The notes beneath the pieces are model-generated. The model was not told the origin of the DNA. It did no database searches and saw only the letters and a program-made list of their open reading frames with translations. From the NCBI GenBank assembly GCA_963720075.1, contig CAVREG010000006.1, positions 310,001 through 374,000 on the forward strand: 64,000 bases of DNA, read 5' to 3'. This document shows positions 43,246 to 51,891 of this stretch, in pieces (position 1 is the first letter of the stretch; every line of letters starts with the position of its first letter). This DNA is from PALSA-188 sp963720075. Lineage in GTDB: Bacteria; Acidobacteriota; Terriglobia; Terriglobales; Acidobacteriaceae. The position numbers were made by a program, and so were the translations under genes.

Positions 43246-44306
43246 ACCTCGCGGTCAACAATTCGGCCGCGGCCGATTCGCCGAAAGTCCGTTTTCGCGA
43301 ACCGCAGATCGAAATGGCTCACGGTGCCGGGGGCAAGGCCAGCCGCCGGCTTGTGGAAGGTCTCTTCGCGCCTCTCCTTTTTGCATCCTGTTCGGAACCG
43401 TTGGGAGACGCGGCCCACCTGGATTTCAACGGTACCAGTATTGCCATCACAACAGATAGCTTCGTAGTCAAACCGTTAAGTTTCCCGGGTGGGTCCATTG
43501 GAGAGCTGGCGGTAAACGGAACCGTGAACGACCTCGCCGTATCGGGAGCGAGGGCCGAAGCCATGGTCGTCACTTATGTGCTCGAAGCCGGGCTGCCTAC
43601 GCCTGTGCTTGAGGCGGAAGTGCGCGCCATGGGAAACGCGGCGCGCAAAGCCGGTGTAGTGATTGCCGGTGGTGACACGAAGGTTGTCGAGCATGGCAAA
43701 GCCGACTTTATGTATATAACGACGACAGGAATTGGCCGTCCTCTGCATGGATTGAAGATTGACCCGCGATCGGTTCGCAGCGGCGACAAGATTCTTCTCT
43801 CAGGCCCGATTGGCGATCACGGAATCACCATTCTGTTGGCACGAGGCGAGCTTGACCTTGAAGCAGATCTTCATTCCGATACGCGGTCAGTGCTTCCATT
43901 AATCGAAGCTCTGGTGAACGCCGCAGGTCCGGGCATCCGCTGGATGCGGGATCCGACGCGCGGCGGGGCAGCCACTTCTCTTAACGAACTAGCTCGCGAC
44001 TGTGGACTCGGGATCGTGCTCGCGGAAGAGATGATTCCGGTGCATGATGCGGTTCGCGGCGCTTGCGAATTGTTAGGACTCGACCCGCTGCACATTGCGA
44101 ATGAAGGCCAGTTCCTCGCAGTGGTCGCGCCCGAATACGCCGATGCTGCACTGAACTCCTTAAGTCTCGCTTCCGGAGGCGAGGATGCCCAGATAATCGG
44201 AGAAGTGCGCGAACAGCCGTCTGGCGCAGTTCTGGTCACAACGCGCTACGGCGGCAGCAGGATTGTGGACATGCTGGTCGGCGATCCGCTACCACGAATT
44301 TGTTAG
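43242..44306 (+). CDS. hypE: Carbamoyl dehydratase HypE
   Basis: About 354 residues. It converts the carbamoylated C-terminal cysteine to thiocyanate, the source of the cyanide ligands. The chain ends PLPRIC with that cysteine. The ATP-grasp-like PurM fold shows AHGAGGKASRRLVEG, FPGGSIGELAVNGTVNDLAV, GPIGDHGITILLAR and RDPTRGGAATSLNELA. The start is set at the TTG (43242) overlapping the hypD stop, because no ATG fits; the upstream open frame is the shadow of hypD. Confidence 0.93.
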   Translation: MNLAVNNSAAADSPKVRFREPQIEMAHGAGGKASRRLVEGLFAPLLFASCSEPLGDAAHLDFNGTSIAITTDSFVVKPLSFPGGSIGELAVNGTVNDLAVSGARAEAMVVTYVLEAGLPTPVLEAEVRAMGNAARKAGVVIAGGDTKVVEHGKADFMYITTTGIGRPLHGLKIDPRSVRSGDKILLSGPIGDHGITILLARGELDLEADLHSDTRSVLPLIEALVNAAGPGIRWMRDPTRGGAATSLNELARDCGLGIVLAEEMIPVHDAVRGACELLGLDPLHIANEGQFLAVVAPEYADAALNSLSLASGGEDAQIIGEVREQPSGAVLVTTRYGGSRIVDMLVGDPLPRIC

Positions 44307-44327
44307 ATTGTTTTTGGAAAGAGTCCC

Positions 44328-45524
44328 ATGGCAACCGTAGGTACGCCGACATCACAGTTAACTTCCCTTGTGGAAGAGCGCCTGCGCGCGCGAAATCAGA
44401 TCGTTGAGGAGTTTTTCTCTCGCGAGGCCGTCCGTCTCGCCGAAGCATGCCGCTCCATGTCCGAGCGTTTTCTCACGGGGGGTCGTCTGCTTGCCTTCGG
44501 CCGCGGCCCCTACGCCACCGACGCTCAGCATGTTTCCGTCGAATTTGTCCATCCAGTAATCGTCGGAAAGCGAGCGCTTCCAGCGCTGGATATTTCTATC
44601 GAATTCCGGGCATGGCTGGAAGCCATTCTTCATCCTGAAGATATCGTGATGGGATTTGGTCCTCCGGATGGAGACCCGGAGATTCGATCTGCCCTCGAGT
44701 TTGCACAAACAAAAAATGCGCTGACCTTTGCTCTTCCCGGCACAAAAGGGTCCTATGCAATCGAATCCTTCACTCGTGATCCCTTCATTCACCAAGAGAT
44801 GATTGAGATCCTCTATCACACGCTGTGGGAAAGCGTTCACGTCTTTTTAGAACATCGAGAACTTGGCCACGACGTTGGAGCTTCGGGATTTCTCTACCCC
44901 TTCCTTGGCCAGGAAAAACAGCAGACCGGCGATTTGGTATCCGAAGTGGCAGCCTCGATCCTCATGAAAGTGCAAGATGATTCGAGGCTCCGCGCGCAAG
45001 TGGCACGGGAACAATCCGAGCAGATCAGCAACGCGGCAGTCGCGATTCACGAGCGAATCTTGAAAGGCGGCAAGCTGATTATCTTTGGCAATGGCGGATC
45101 AGCGACGGACGCTAACGATTGGGCCATTGACTGCGTGCTTCCACCATCCGACTATCGACCTATTTCCGCGATCTCGCTCTCTCTCGAACCCGCGAATATC
45201 AGTGCGATCGCCAACGATGTTGGCACCGAAGTCATTTTCCTCCGCCAGCTCATTGCTCATGGCCGGCCCGAGGACATTGCCATCGGAATTTCCACGAGCG
45301 GCGGCTCGCGCAACATCATCATGGCACTCGAAGAAGCGCGCAAACGGAACATGCTGACCGTTGCGTTGTTGGGCTATGACGGCGGCGAGATCAAGCGTAG
45401 AGGAATCGCCGACTTCCCGATCGTTGTCCAATGCGACTACATTCCGCGCATCCAGGAAGTACAAGCCTCGATTTACCACATCATTCGCGAGACATTGGAG
45501 GTGCTGAACCGTGGCCAAGCTTGA
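44328..45524 (+). CDS. Double-SIS-domain protein of the hydrogenase operon (GmhA-related)
   Basis: A 398-residue protein with two sugar-isomerase (SIS) domains. Domain 1 (about 20-190) has GGRLLAFGRGPYATDAQHVSVEF and domain 2 (about 205-395) has GGKLIIFGNGGSATDANDWAID and GISTSGGSRNIIMALEEA. Domain 2 keeps the SIS phosphosugar-binding Ser-Thr-Ser-Gly-Gly-Ser loop; domain 1 has a degenerate loop (GPPDGDPEIRSA). Relatives act in heptose biosynthesis, but heptose genes are absent and it lies between hypE and hypF, so it probably has a hydrogenase-related role. That role is unknown. Confidence 0.85.
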   Translation: MATVGTPTSQLTSLVEERLRARNQIVEEFFSREAVRLAEACRSMSERFLTGGRLLAFGRGPYATDAQHVSVEFVHPVIVGKRALPALDISIEFRAWLEAILHPEDIVMGFGPPDGDPEIRSALEFAQTKNALTFALPGTKGSYAIESFTRDPFIHQEMIEILYHTLWESVHVFLEHRELGHDVGASGFLYPFLGQEKQQTGDLVSEVAASILMKVQDDSRLRAQVAREQSEQISNAAVAIHERILKGGKLIIFGNGGSATDANDWAIDCVLPPSDYRPISAISLSLEPANISAIANDVGTEVIFLRQLIAHGRPEDIAIGISTSGGSRNIIMALEEARKRNMLTVALLGYDGGEIKRRGIADFPIVVQCDYIPRIQEVQASIYHIIRETLEVLNRGQA

Positions 45525-45747
45525 ACTCTACGGCACAGCGCGATGCCCTCACACCCAGGAAATGCGGGAATGGCTGGAATGGAAGCGCTCCGATTTTGTT
45601 GAGTACGATGTCGAGGCCGATCATGAGGCACGCCGCCGAATGAGCGGCCTAGCCCCCGGACAACGAAGCGTTCCCGTGTTAGTCGAGCACGGCAAGGTGA
45701 TACAAATCGGCTGGCAGGGGCAGAGCTGCATGGTGGACCCGGATTAA
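45511..45747 (+). CDS. Glutaredoxin-like protein of the UXX-star type, cysteine form
   Basis: A 78-residue thioredoxin-fold protein, GTARCPHTQEMREWLEWKR at the active site with a single Cys (C-P-H-T), then SVPVLVEHGKV (cis-Pro) and IGWQGQSC. It resembles the UXX-star group in which some members have selenocysteine at this position; here it is TGC, cysteine. It overlaps the double-SIS gene by 14 bp. A redox role in hydrogenase assembly is inferred. Confidence 0.78.
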   Translation: MAKLELYGTARCPHTQEMREWLEWKRSDFVEYDVEADHEARRRMSGLAPGQRSVPVLVEHGKVIQIGWQGQSCMVDPD

Positions 45748-45749
45748 TA

Positions 45750-48053
45750 ATGGCCAGCGCTTGCTCGATTCGCGTTCGCGGCGTGGTGCAGGGCGTCGGG
45801 TTCCGCCCCTTCGTCTATCGCTTAGCCCGCGCGAACACCCTCGCAGGATGGGTCTTGAATGGCGAAGAGGGTGTTGAAATTTACGTTGAAGGCACTGAGT
45901 TGGGATTGAAGGCGTTTGCCCGCGATCTGAAAACACAGACTCCTCCCGCTGCCAGCATTGCGGAAATCGAAATCCGTTCAGCGCAGCCAGCCGGTCTAAA
46001 TGAGTTCACGATCCGTGAGAGCGAGCGGCGCGAGCATCCGACGGTCCGCATTTCGCCGGACCTCCCCGTCTGCGACACTTGCTTGAAAGAGCTTTTTGAT
46101 TCAGCCGATCCGCGCTACTGGTATCCCTACATTAATTGCACGAACTGTGGTCCTCGCTATACCGTCATCCTCAGTCTGCCTTATGACCGGCCCAACACCA
46201 CAATGCAGCAATGGCCTCTGGACCGATACTGCAAAGCGGAATATCGCGATCCAGACAACCGCCGCTTCCATGCACAGCCGGTGGCGTGCCCCGGCTGCGG
46301 ACCGGGCTATTCGCTACGGACGGGCGAACACGTCGTTCACGAGAGCGAAGAAAGTATTCGCAAATCCGCTCAGCTTCTAAAAGGCGGCAGCACCGTCGCG
46401 GTAAAAGGGCTCGGCGGATATCACCTCGCCTGCGACGCCCGTAATGCTGTATCTGTGGCGGCTTTGCGCGAGCGCAAGTTTCGCAAAGAAAAGGCATTCG
46501 CTGTCATGGCAAAAGACCCGGAGACGGCTCGCGGTCTAGTCAAGCTTTCATCGGACGCCGAGGCGCTGCTCAGGTCTATCGCGCGTCCGATCGTCCTTGC
46601 ACCGGCCAGGGTAATACTCGAAAATGTTGCGCCAGAAAATAACGAACTTGGCGTGATGTTGCCATACACGCCCTTGCACCATTTGCTCTTCGCCGCGGAC
46701 GCGCCGTCCGTTCTGGTGATGACCAGCGCGAATCGGTCGAGCGAACCCATCGCCTACGAAGACGATGCTGCGATCAAGAGCCTTTCTGGAATCGCTGACG
46801 CATTCCTGATCGGAGAGCGTCAAATTGCGCGTCGGGTTGATGACTCCGTGGCTCGTGCAGGAGTTTTCGGCCCAACTATTCTCCGGCGGGCTCGCGGTTA
46901 TGCGCCGGGTGCCGTGGCTACGATTCCAAGCACGCGTCCGATATTGGCTGTAGGCGCGGATTTAAAAAACACAATAACCCTCGTGGTGGATGGTCAGGCA
47001 TTCGTCAGCCAGCACATCGGCGACTTGGCAGACTATCAGTCGCTCCGGGCATTTCGGGAAACTATTCAGGATCTGGTCTCGATGTACGAGGTACGCCAGG
47101 AAGAACTGCTGGTGGTGCACGATTCCCATCCGGAGTACTCCTCCACCGCTCATGCCTTTTCGCTCGACGCTCAACAGCGCGTGGCTGTCCAGCATCACCG
47201 CGCACACGTAGCGTCCGTCGTGGCTGAACGCAGCGAGTGGAACAAGCGAGTCGTGGGTGTCAGCTTCGACGGCACGGGCTATGGCGACGATGGAAGTATC
47301 TGGGGCGGCGAGATTTTCGTTGGAAGCGTCACGGAGGGCTTTGAGCGCGTCGCTCATCTGCGGGCCGCATCGCTGCCCGGCGGTGACGCTGCTGCGCAAT
47401 ATCCGGTTCAGGCCGCCGCTGGTTTTTTGGCGCAAATGGACGACTTGCCCGATCTGGCTGCCGCGCCCTTCGGATTTCCAGCCCGCTACCAGAAGGCGGT
47501 AAATCTTGTTAACAATAATCTGAGAACTTTTTCTACTACTTCTGTCGGACGCCTCTTTGACGCAGCGGCCGCGCTTCTCGGTTTCACGCGGGAAATCACA
47601 TTCGAAGGGCAGGCAGCAATGTGGCTCGAACAACTAGCCCGCAGCGTACCTGCGGCGGAGCCATACCCGTTCCCGTGCATTGGCGACGAACTCGATTTCC
47701 GGCCGTTGCTGCAATCTATAATTCTTGATCGCCTTCGCGCCCGACCCGTCGGAGAAATTGCAGGTGCCTTCCAGCGTGGCATAGCGCGAGGCACGTGGGA
47801 AGCTGTGCTCTCGATATGCAGGTCTCATAATCTTGACACCGTCGTTCTCGCGGGAGGAGTCTTCCAGAACGAGTTGTTGCTGGAAGATATCAAACTGGGG
47901 ATCTGCGCGCCGCTGGACAGCCGGGGGCGGCTGTCCCTACGCGATTATTCTGCAGCAGACAGTTTACAAATTTGGACGAATCACGTGGTTCCAACCAACG
48001 ACGGTGGGATCAGCCTCGGTCAGGCTGCTATGGCCGCGTTTGCTGTGGACTAG
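45750..48053 (+). CDS. hypF: Carbamoyltransferase HypF with repeat-derived insertion
   Basis: A 767-residue enzyme that makes thiocarbamoyl-HypE from carbamoyl phosphate. Domains in order: acylphosphatase (RVRGVVQGVGFRPFVYRLA), two zinc fingers (VCDTCLKE, INCTNCGPRYT, VACPGCGP), YrdC-like domain (VKGLGGYHLACDA) and a Kae1-like domain (VQHHRAHVASVVAE, VSFDGTGYGDDG, VLAGGVFQNELLL). Between LLLED and PTNDGG it has about 17 residues more than usual, and a perfect REP-like hairpin (47915-47940) lies in that stretch, keeping the frame. HypF function probably survives, as the flanking motifs are intact. Confidence 0.96.
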   Translation: MASACSIRVRGVVQGVGFRPFVYRLARANTLAGWVLNGEEGVEIYVEGTELGLKAFARDLKTQTPPAASIAEIEIRSAQPAGLNEFTIRESERREHPTVRISPDLPVCDTCLKELFDSADPRYWYPYINCTNCGPRYTVILSLPYDRPNTTMQQWPLDRYCKAEYRDPDNRRFHAQPVACPGCGPGYSLRTGEHVVHESEESIRKSAQLLKGGSTVAVKGLGGYHLACDARNAVSVAALRERKFRKEKAFAVMAKDPETARGLVKLSSDAEALLRSIARPIVLAPARVILENVAPENNELGVMLPYTPLHHLLFAADAPSVLVMTSANRSSEPIAYEDDAAIKSLSGIADAFLIGERQIARRVDDSVARAGVFGPTILRRARGYAPGAVATIPSTRPILAVGADLKNTITLVVDGQAFVSQHIGDLADYQSLRAFRETIQDLVSMYEVRQEELLVVHDSHPEYSSTAHAFSLDAQQRVAVQHHRAHVASVVAERSEWNKRVVGVSFDGTGYGDDGSIWGGEIFVGSVTEGFERVAHLRAASLPGGDAAAQYPVQAAAGFLAQMDDLPDLAAAPFGFPARYQKAVNLVNNNLRTFSTTSVGRLFDAAAALLGFTREITFEGQAAMWLEQLARSVPAAEPYPFPCIGDELDFRPLLQSIILDRLRARPVGEIAGAFQRGIARGTWEAVLSICRSHNLDTVVLAGGVFQNELLLEDIKLGICAPLDSRGRLSLRDYSAADSLQIWTNHVVPTNDGGISLGQAAMAAFAVD
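47915..47940. repeat. REP-like hairpin inside hypF, copy 2
   Basis: GGACAGCCG (47915-47923), loop GGGG, CGGCTGTCC (47928-47936), then CTAC: a perfect 9-bp stem. In the opposite orientation it reads GTAGGGACAG at one edge, the same core as the copies at 2258-2290 and 53234-53260. It is translated within HypF as LDSRGRLSLR. Confidence 0.75.
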
Positions 48054-48061
48054 AAGAATCT

Positions 48062-48427
48062 ATGCACGAACTTTCCATTGCAATGAGCATCGTAGAACTC
48101 GCGCAGGAAGAAGCGCAGCGGCGCGGAGACGCTCAAGTCACTGCCGTACACCTCAAGTTGGGGGCTCTATCCGGGGTCGTGAAGGATGCGCTTTTGTTTT
48201 CTTTTGAAATGGCTTGTGAGAACACCCCGTTAAAAGGTTCACGCCTGATTATCGAAGAGGTTCCGGTAATCGTCTTTTGTCCTGGCTGTCAAGCCCAGCG
48301 TCCCATAAGTTCTATTCAATTATTCTGTTGTGCCGAGTGCGGTACCCCTACATCTGAAATTGTGCAAGGCAAGGAAATCGAAGTGGTTGCATTGGAGATA
48401 GAAGAATGGGCTCACAACCCCGCTTAA
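48062..48427 (+). CDS. hypA: Hydrogenase nickel chaperone HypA
   Basis: 121 residues. MHELSIAMSIVE has the nickel-binding His2 and fixes the start at 48062. The zinc site is formed by CPGC and CAEC, with an extra Cys before the second pair (FCCAEC). It partners with HypB to deliver nickel to HhyL. It follows hypF by 8 bp and overlaps hypB by 22 bp. Confidence 0.96.
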   Translation: MHELSIAMSIVELAQEEAQRRGDAQVTAVHLKLGALSGVVKDALLFSFEMACENTPLKGSRLIIEEVPVIVFCPGCQAQRPISSIQLFCCAECGTPTSEIVQGKEIEVVALEIEEWAHNPA

Positions 48428-49089
48428 TCGAAGTCAGGAAGAACGTTCTCAAACAGAATGATCTGCTGGCTCGAGCGCTTCGCGAGCAATTCCGTGCCGC
48501 AGGAGTATTTGTCGTGAGCCTCGTATCCAGTCCCGGCTCGGGCAAGACCGCCTTTTTGGAAAAGACCCTGACGCAGCTTCGTCAAAATTATCGCGTTGCT
48601 GCTCTAGTCGGAGATCTCGCCACCGAAAATGACGCGGCGCGACTGGCGCGCAGCGGAGCTCTAGTCAAGCAAATCACTACCGGCACTCTATGTCATCTTG
48701 AGGCGGCCATGGTCAAGAATGCTTTGGAGGGATGGAATCTCAACGATCTCAATTTCCTTTTCATTGAGAATGTTGGGAACCTGGTCTGCCCTTCCTCATA
48801 CGATCTTGGCGAAAATCTCCGGCTGGTGCTTATTTCGGTGACTGAGGGTGAGGACAAGCCGTTAAAATATCCCACAATTTTTAACAGTGCCGACGTGGCA
48901 ATCGTCACAAAGATGGATTTGGCCCAGGCCGTCGAATTCGACTGGCAATCCGCATACGGCAACATTCAGGCTGTTCGCCCAGGCATGCAGGTCTTGAGGC
49001 TGTCCGCCAAGACGGGAGACGGGATGGATGAATATTTAGGTTTCTTGACACGCCGCTTGGATGAGACGCGCGTTCCGGCGGCGATTTAG
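48406..49089 (+). CDS. hypB: Hydrogenase nickel incorporation GTPase HypB
   Basis: A 227-residue G3E GTPase: P-loop LVSSPGSGKTAFLEKTL, switch GDLATENDAARL, metal site GTLCHLEA (Cys-His) and NKxD-like TKMDLAQ. It lacks the His-rich or CxxCGC N-terminal nickel store of some HypBs. It overlaps hypA, closing the 17-gene hydrogenase operon. Confidence 0.96.
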   Translation: MGSQPRLIEVRKNVLKQNDLLARALREQFRAAGVFVVSLVSSPGSGKTAFLEKTLTQLRQNYRVAALVGDLATENDAARLARSGALVKQITTGTLCHLEAAMVKNALEGWNLNDLNFLFIENVGNLVCPSSYDLGENLRLVLISVTEGEDKPLKYPTIFNSADVAIVTKMDLAQAVEFDWQSAYGNIQAVRPGMQVLRLSAKTGDGMDEYLGFLTRRLDETRVPAAI

Positions 49090-49150
49090 CCAATATTTCG
49101 TCAACGTCATTAAAGATCAACCCTACATTTCAATCAGGAATCTAAGCGCC

Positions 49151-49960
49151 ATGGTCAAACCGCGGCACCAGAAACCGCCGGAAGAACAGGAAGACACCGC
49201 CGAATCCAAGCGGCTCACCGCTCCGCAAATCTTTCGCGCCGTCGAGGAGAATGGACGCGAGGAGATTAAACGATCCTCGCAAACGCTGGCTTTCTCGGCC
49301 GTCGCTGGAGGAATCACCATGGGCCTCACCGGTCTGGCTGTCGCGTCGGTCCGCGCTCTGGTGGGCGAGGGGGGTTGGCAACAGCTTGCCTCTTACCTGG
49401 TTTATCCCGTCGGCTTCATCGCAGTAATCATCGGACGCGCGCAGCTTTTTACCGAAAACACTTTGTATCCCGTAGTCTTAATTCTCGATGAACACCGCTA
49501 TCTCGTCCAAACTTTACGCCTTTGGGGCGTAGTTTTTTTCTGCAACCTTTTGGGGGCGCTTCTGTTTGCGTTGCTTGTGGTGAAATCAAGCGCTTTAGCT
49601 CCCGACATTCTTTCCCAACTGATCCGTCTCGGCACTGAAGGTGTCAATGGCTCCGCGGGTCACTTTTTCTGGAGCGCGGTGGTTGGAGGATGGGTAATCG
49701 CACTGGTTGCATGGGTGGTCACTGCAAGCCACTGGACGATCGGTCAACTCGCAATGGTATGGCTGCTAACGTTTGTGGTTGGCATTGGAAAATTCGCCCA
49801 CTGCATCGCGAGCAGCGGCGAGATAATTTCGGCCGTCCTCGCGGGAGCGATTCCTGCGGCAACATACTTCCATTGGCTCTTGCCAGTGGTTCTTGGGAAC
49901 ATCGTTGGCGGCGTGATCATCGTGAGTGTGCTGAACTATGGCCAAGTAAGAGAAGTATAA
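49151..49960 (+). CDS. Formate/nitrite transporter (FNT) family channel
   Basis: About 269 residues. After a charged N-terminus (to about residue 40) there are six membrane helices; FNT-type segments are SSQTLAFSAVAGGITMGL, IGRAQLFTENTLYPVV, the CNLLGALLFAL loop and IASSGEIISAVLAG. The ATG at 49151 is preferred because the open frame upstream is hypB antisense-free spacer. The substrate (formate, nitrite or hydrosulfide) cannot be told. It starts 62 bp after hypB on the same strand and may be co-transcribed. Confidence 0.85.
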   Translation: MVKPRHQKPPEEQEDTAESKRLTAPQIFRAVEENGREEIKRSSQTLAFSAVAGGITMGLTGLAVASVRALVGEGGWQQLASYLVYPVGFIAVIIGRAQLFTENTLYPVVLILDEHRYLVQTLRLWGVVFFCNLLGALLFALLVVKSSALAPDILSQLIRLGTEGVNGSAGHFFWSAVVGGWVIALVAWVVTASHWTIGQLAMVWLLTFVVGIGKFAHCIASSGEIISAVLAGAIPAATYFHWLLPVVLGNIVGGVIIVSVLNYGQVREV

Positions 49961-50081
49961 ATGCTAAAGGTATCCGCACGTTTGCGTAAAATTTCTCGCG
50001 CAGGTAACTGCGTTCGTCGGACTACAATTGATCAGAATTCTTCTTTTTGGTTAAACGAGCATTCGGCACCAGAGGTGTCCC

Positions 50082-50267
50082 ATGCGATTACGATCCCGGA
50101 AGAAAAAGCTTGTCAAAATTCTTTCGCCAAAGGATCCAGAGGCGCGTGACGAGGGTCCGCGCCTGATTCCATTAGATGATAGTCATACCCAGAGCTCCAC
50201 ATCCTCCCGTATGGACTACTATTTGTCGCTTGCCGACAAAATGCTCGGCATAAAAGAAGAGAAATGA
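50082..50267 (+). CDS. Small charged hypothetical protein
   Basis: 61 residues, strongly basic at the N-terminus (MRLRSRKKKLVKIL) and ending in a helix (MDYYLSLADKMLGIKEEK). AGAGGTG lies 8 nt before the ATG. No family is recognised. It falls in the 380-bp gap 49961-50340, where I see no other convincing gene. Confidence 0.45.
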   Translation: MRLRSRKKKLVKILSPKDPEARDEGPRLIPLDDSHTQSSTSSRMDYYLSLADKMLGIKEEK

Positions 50268-50340
50268 GAGGTCCCTTTTTCGACAAATGTCCAGCTTATG
50301 GACCGAGGTATTACGCTCTATGCGATAGCGGCGGCAAGGC

Positions 50341-50568
50341 TTAAATTGCGAATCTAGATTTTTTCCGTAAATCTTCAAAAGCTGCATAGCCGACGAATGC
50401 GGAAACTATGGCAATGAGGAAATTGGCGAGACTAAAAATATCTTGAACAGCGAAGGCTACGGTCTTTCCGTGTCCGTTTGCGTGAGTAAATTCTCCCATC
50501 AAAAGGTTGGAGTAAAACAGGAAGATGATGAAGCCGACTTTGATTATTGCCCTCCAAAAGGGTGCCAA
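50341..50568 (-). CDS. Small two-helix membrane protein
   Basis: About 75 residues with two hydrophobic helices (about 9-24 and 43-62) and a basic tail (FEDLRKKSRF). The likely start is a TTG at 50568; an internal Met (MGEFTH) is the alternative. No family is recognised. It is divergent from fabG. Confidence 0.5.
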   Translation of the reverse strand: MAPFWRAIIKVGFIIFLFYSNLLMGEFTHANGHGKTVAFAVQDIFSLANFLIAIVSAFVGYAAFEDLRKKSRFAI

Positions 50569-50672
50569 CCTAGGAGGATATTTTTGCTCCTTCGTCGTCG
50601 AAACTATATAGCAACCGTGGTTATCCTCATGCAGCTATAATCCCGTTTGCTTCTTCACCCAAGGAGAACACT

Positions 50673-51416
50673 ATGGACCTATCGGGCCGGGTTGCGCTTG
50701 TCACCGGCGCATCCCAAGGCATTGGTCGCAGCTGCGCGCTGAGGTTGGCGAAGGATGGAGCAGCTCTGGCGGTGGCCGCCCGCAGCCAGGACAAATTAAA
50801 TGACTTGGTGAAGGAGATAAATGCGGCCGGAGGAAAGTCCTCGGCATTTGCAATGGACGTGGTTGACGAAGGCCAAATCAAACTTGCCATTAAAGCCGCG
50901 CTAGCCGAGTTCGGGAAAATAGATATTCTGGTAAATAACGCCGGCATTAACCGCGATCAACTCGTAATGCGGATGAAGCGCAGCGATTGGGACTCCGTTT
51001 TAAACACCAATCTGACTTCGGCATATCTGTGCATTCAGCAGGTAATTGGGTCCATGTTAAAGCAGCGCTGGGGAAGAATCATTAACGTCACTTCCATCTT
51101 CGGACAGATGGGACAAGCCGGGCAGGCGAATTATGCTGCATCGAAAGCAGGATTAATTGGCCTAACCATGGCGATTGCTCGCGAAGTCGGATCTCGAAAT
51201 ATAACCTGCAATGCGGTCGCTCCCGGATTTATCGAAACTGCCATGACCGCCGGACTTGCTGACGACCTGAAGAAGGAGGCGCTAAAGATCATTCCGCTCG
51301 GCCGCATCGGCACCCCCGAAGATGTAGCGGCTGCAGTCGCATTTCTCGCCTCCGAGGAATCTTCGTACATTACCGGGCACGTCCTAAACGTGAACGGTGG
51401 AATGTTAATGGGATAG
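50673..51416 (+). CDS. fabG: 3-oxoacyl-[acyl-carrier-protein] reductase
   Basis: A 247-residue short-chain dehydrogenase. Cofactor motif VTGASQGIGRSCALRLA, NNAG, the catalytic Ser in NVTSIFGQMG and the Tyr-x-x-x-Lys in ANYAASKAGLIG; the C-terminus YITGHVLNVNGGMLMG is FabG-like. It reduces beta-ketoacyl-ACP in fatty acid synthesis or acts on acyl-CoA. AAGGAGA precedes the ATG. No fatty acid genes are adjacent. Confidence 0.93.
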   Translation: MDLSGRVALVTGASQGIGRSCALRLAKDGAALAVAARSQDKLNDLVKEINAAGGKSSAFAMDVVDEGQIKLAIKAALAEFGKIDILVNNAGINRDQLVMRMKRSDWDSVLNTNLTSAYLCIQQVIGSMLKQRWGRIINVTSIFGQMGQAGQANYAASKAGLIGLTMAIAREVGSRNITCNAVAPGFIETAMTAGLADDLKKEALKIIPLGRIGTPEDVAAAVAFLASEESSYITGHVLNVNGGMLMG

Positions 51417-51423
51417 ATGGCTT

Positions 51424-51515
51424 TTGGCTCTTAGCCTTTGGCTTGAATCCCAAACTCCCGGGATTTCCGCTGTTGGCCGAAACAGAAAAACAATGCACCA
51501 AGAGCTAAGAGCCAA
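51424..51515. repeat. TTGGCTCTTAGC inverted repeat element
   Basis: A perfect 12-bp inverted pair, TTGGCTCTTAGC (51424-51435) and GCTAAGAGCCAA (51504-51515), separated by 68 bp and flanked by degenerate copies of the same words. It lies between the convergent fabG and PilZ genes and could fold into a long hairpin at both mRNA ends. Confidence 0.6.
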
Positions 51516-51531
51516 TAGCTAAAAACGGCTC

Positions 51532-51891
51532 CTACTGTCTCAGCGCCAACTGTTCGCAAATACGCGCGATTACGTCGGTTTGCTCCGGGGTTCTCGTTAG
51601 AAATTCGAAACCATGCCGCAGACCATCCCGATACCGCACAACGGCTCTGATTTTCAGCAGGGCCGTGATGCCTGGGAAAGCGAGTTCCAAAGCAACCACT
51701 TCGCCTGAGTCCAATTCGCCGGAGAGGGTTCCGCCAATTCCATCCTGGCCGAACTCATTCGATCGTCCCCACAAGGAGAACCGCTTCCCGGACCGGAAGA
51801 CGTTGACGGTGATGCGGATATCCACAGGATAACGAGTGAATCGCCGCATGCTCTTTGAGCCATGCTCTTGCTTAGGGGAAAATTTGGTCAT
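51532..51891 (-). CDS. PilZ domain protein
   Basis: 119 residues. It has the c-di-GMP-binding RRFTRYP start (RxxxR) and, about 35 residues later, FGQDGIGGTLSG in place of the (D/N)xSxxG motif, which is degenerate. The remaining strands (VVALELAFPGI, VRYRDGLRHGFEF) match a PilZ barrel. Binding of c-di-GMP is therefore plausible but not certain. It is monocistronic. Confidence 0.75.
   Translation of the reverse strand: MTKFSPKQEHGSKSMRRFTRYPVDIRITVNVFRSGKRFSLWGRSNEFGQDGIGGTLSGELDSGEVVALELAFPGITALLKIRAVVRYRDGLRHGFEFLTRTPEQTDVIARICEQLALRQ

Noticed and set aside
46962..47633. 223-codon minus-strand frame inside hypF
   Set aside because: It is antisense to the conserved Kae1-like domain of HypF and shows no family features.
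49961..50149. 62-codon plus-strand frame directly after the FNT gene
   Set aside because: It has an uneven composition, no ribosome site and overlaps the better-supported small gene at 50082.
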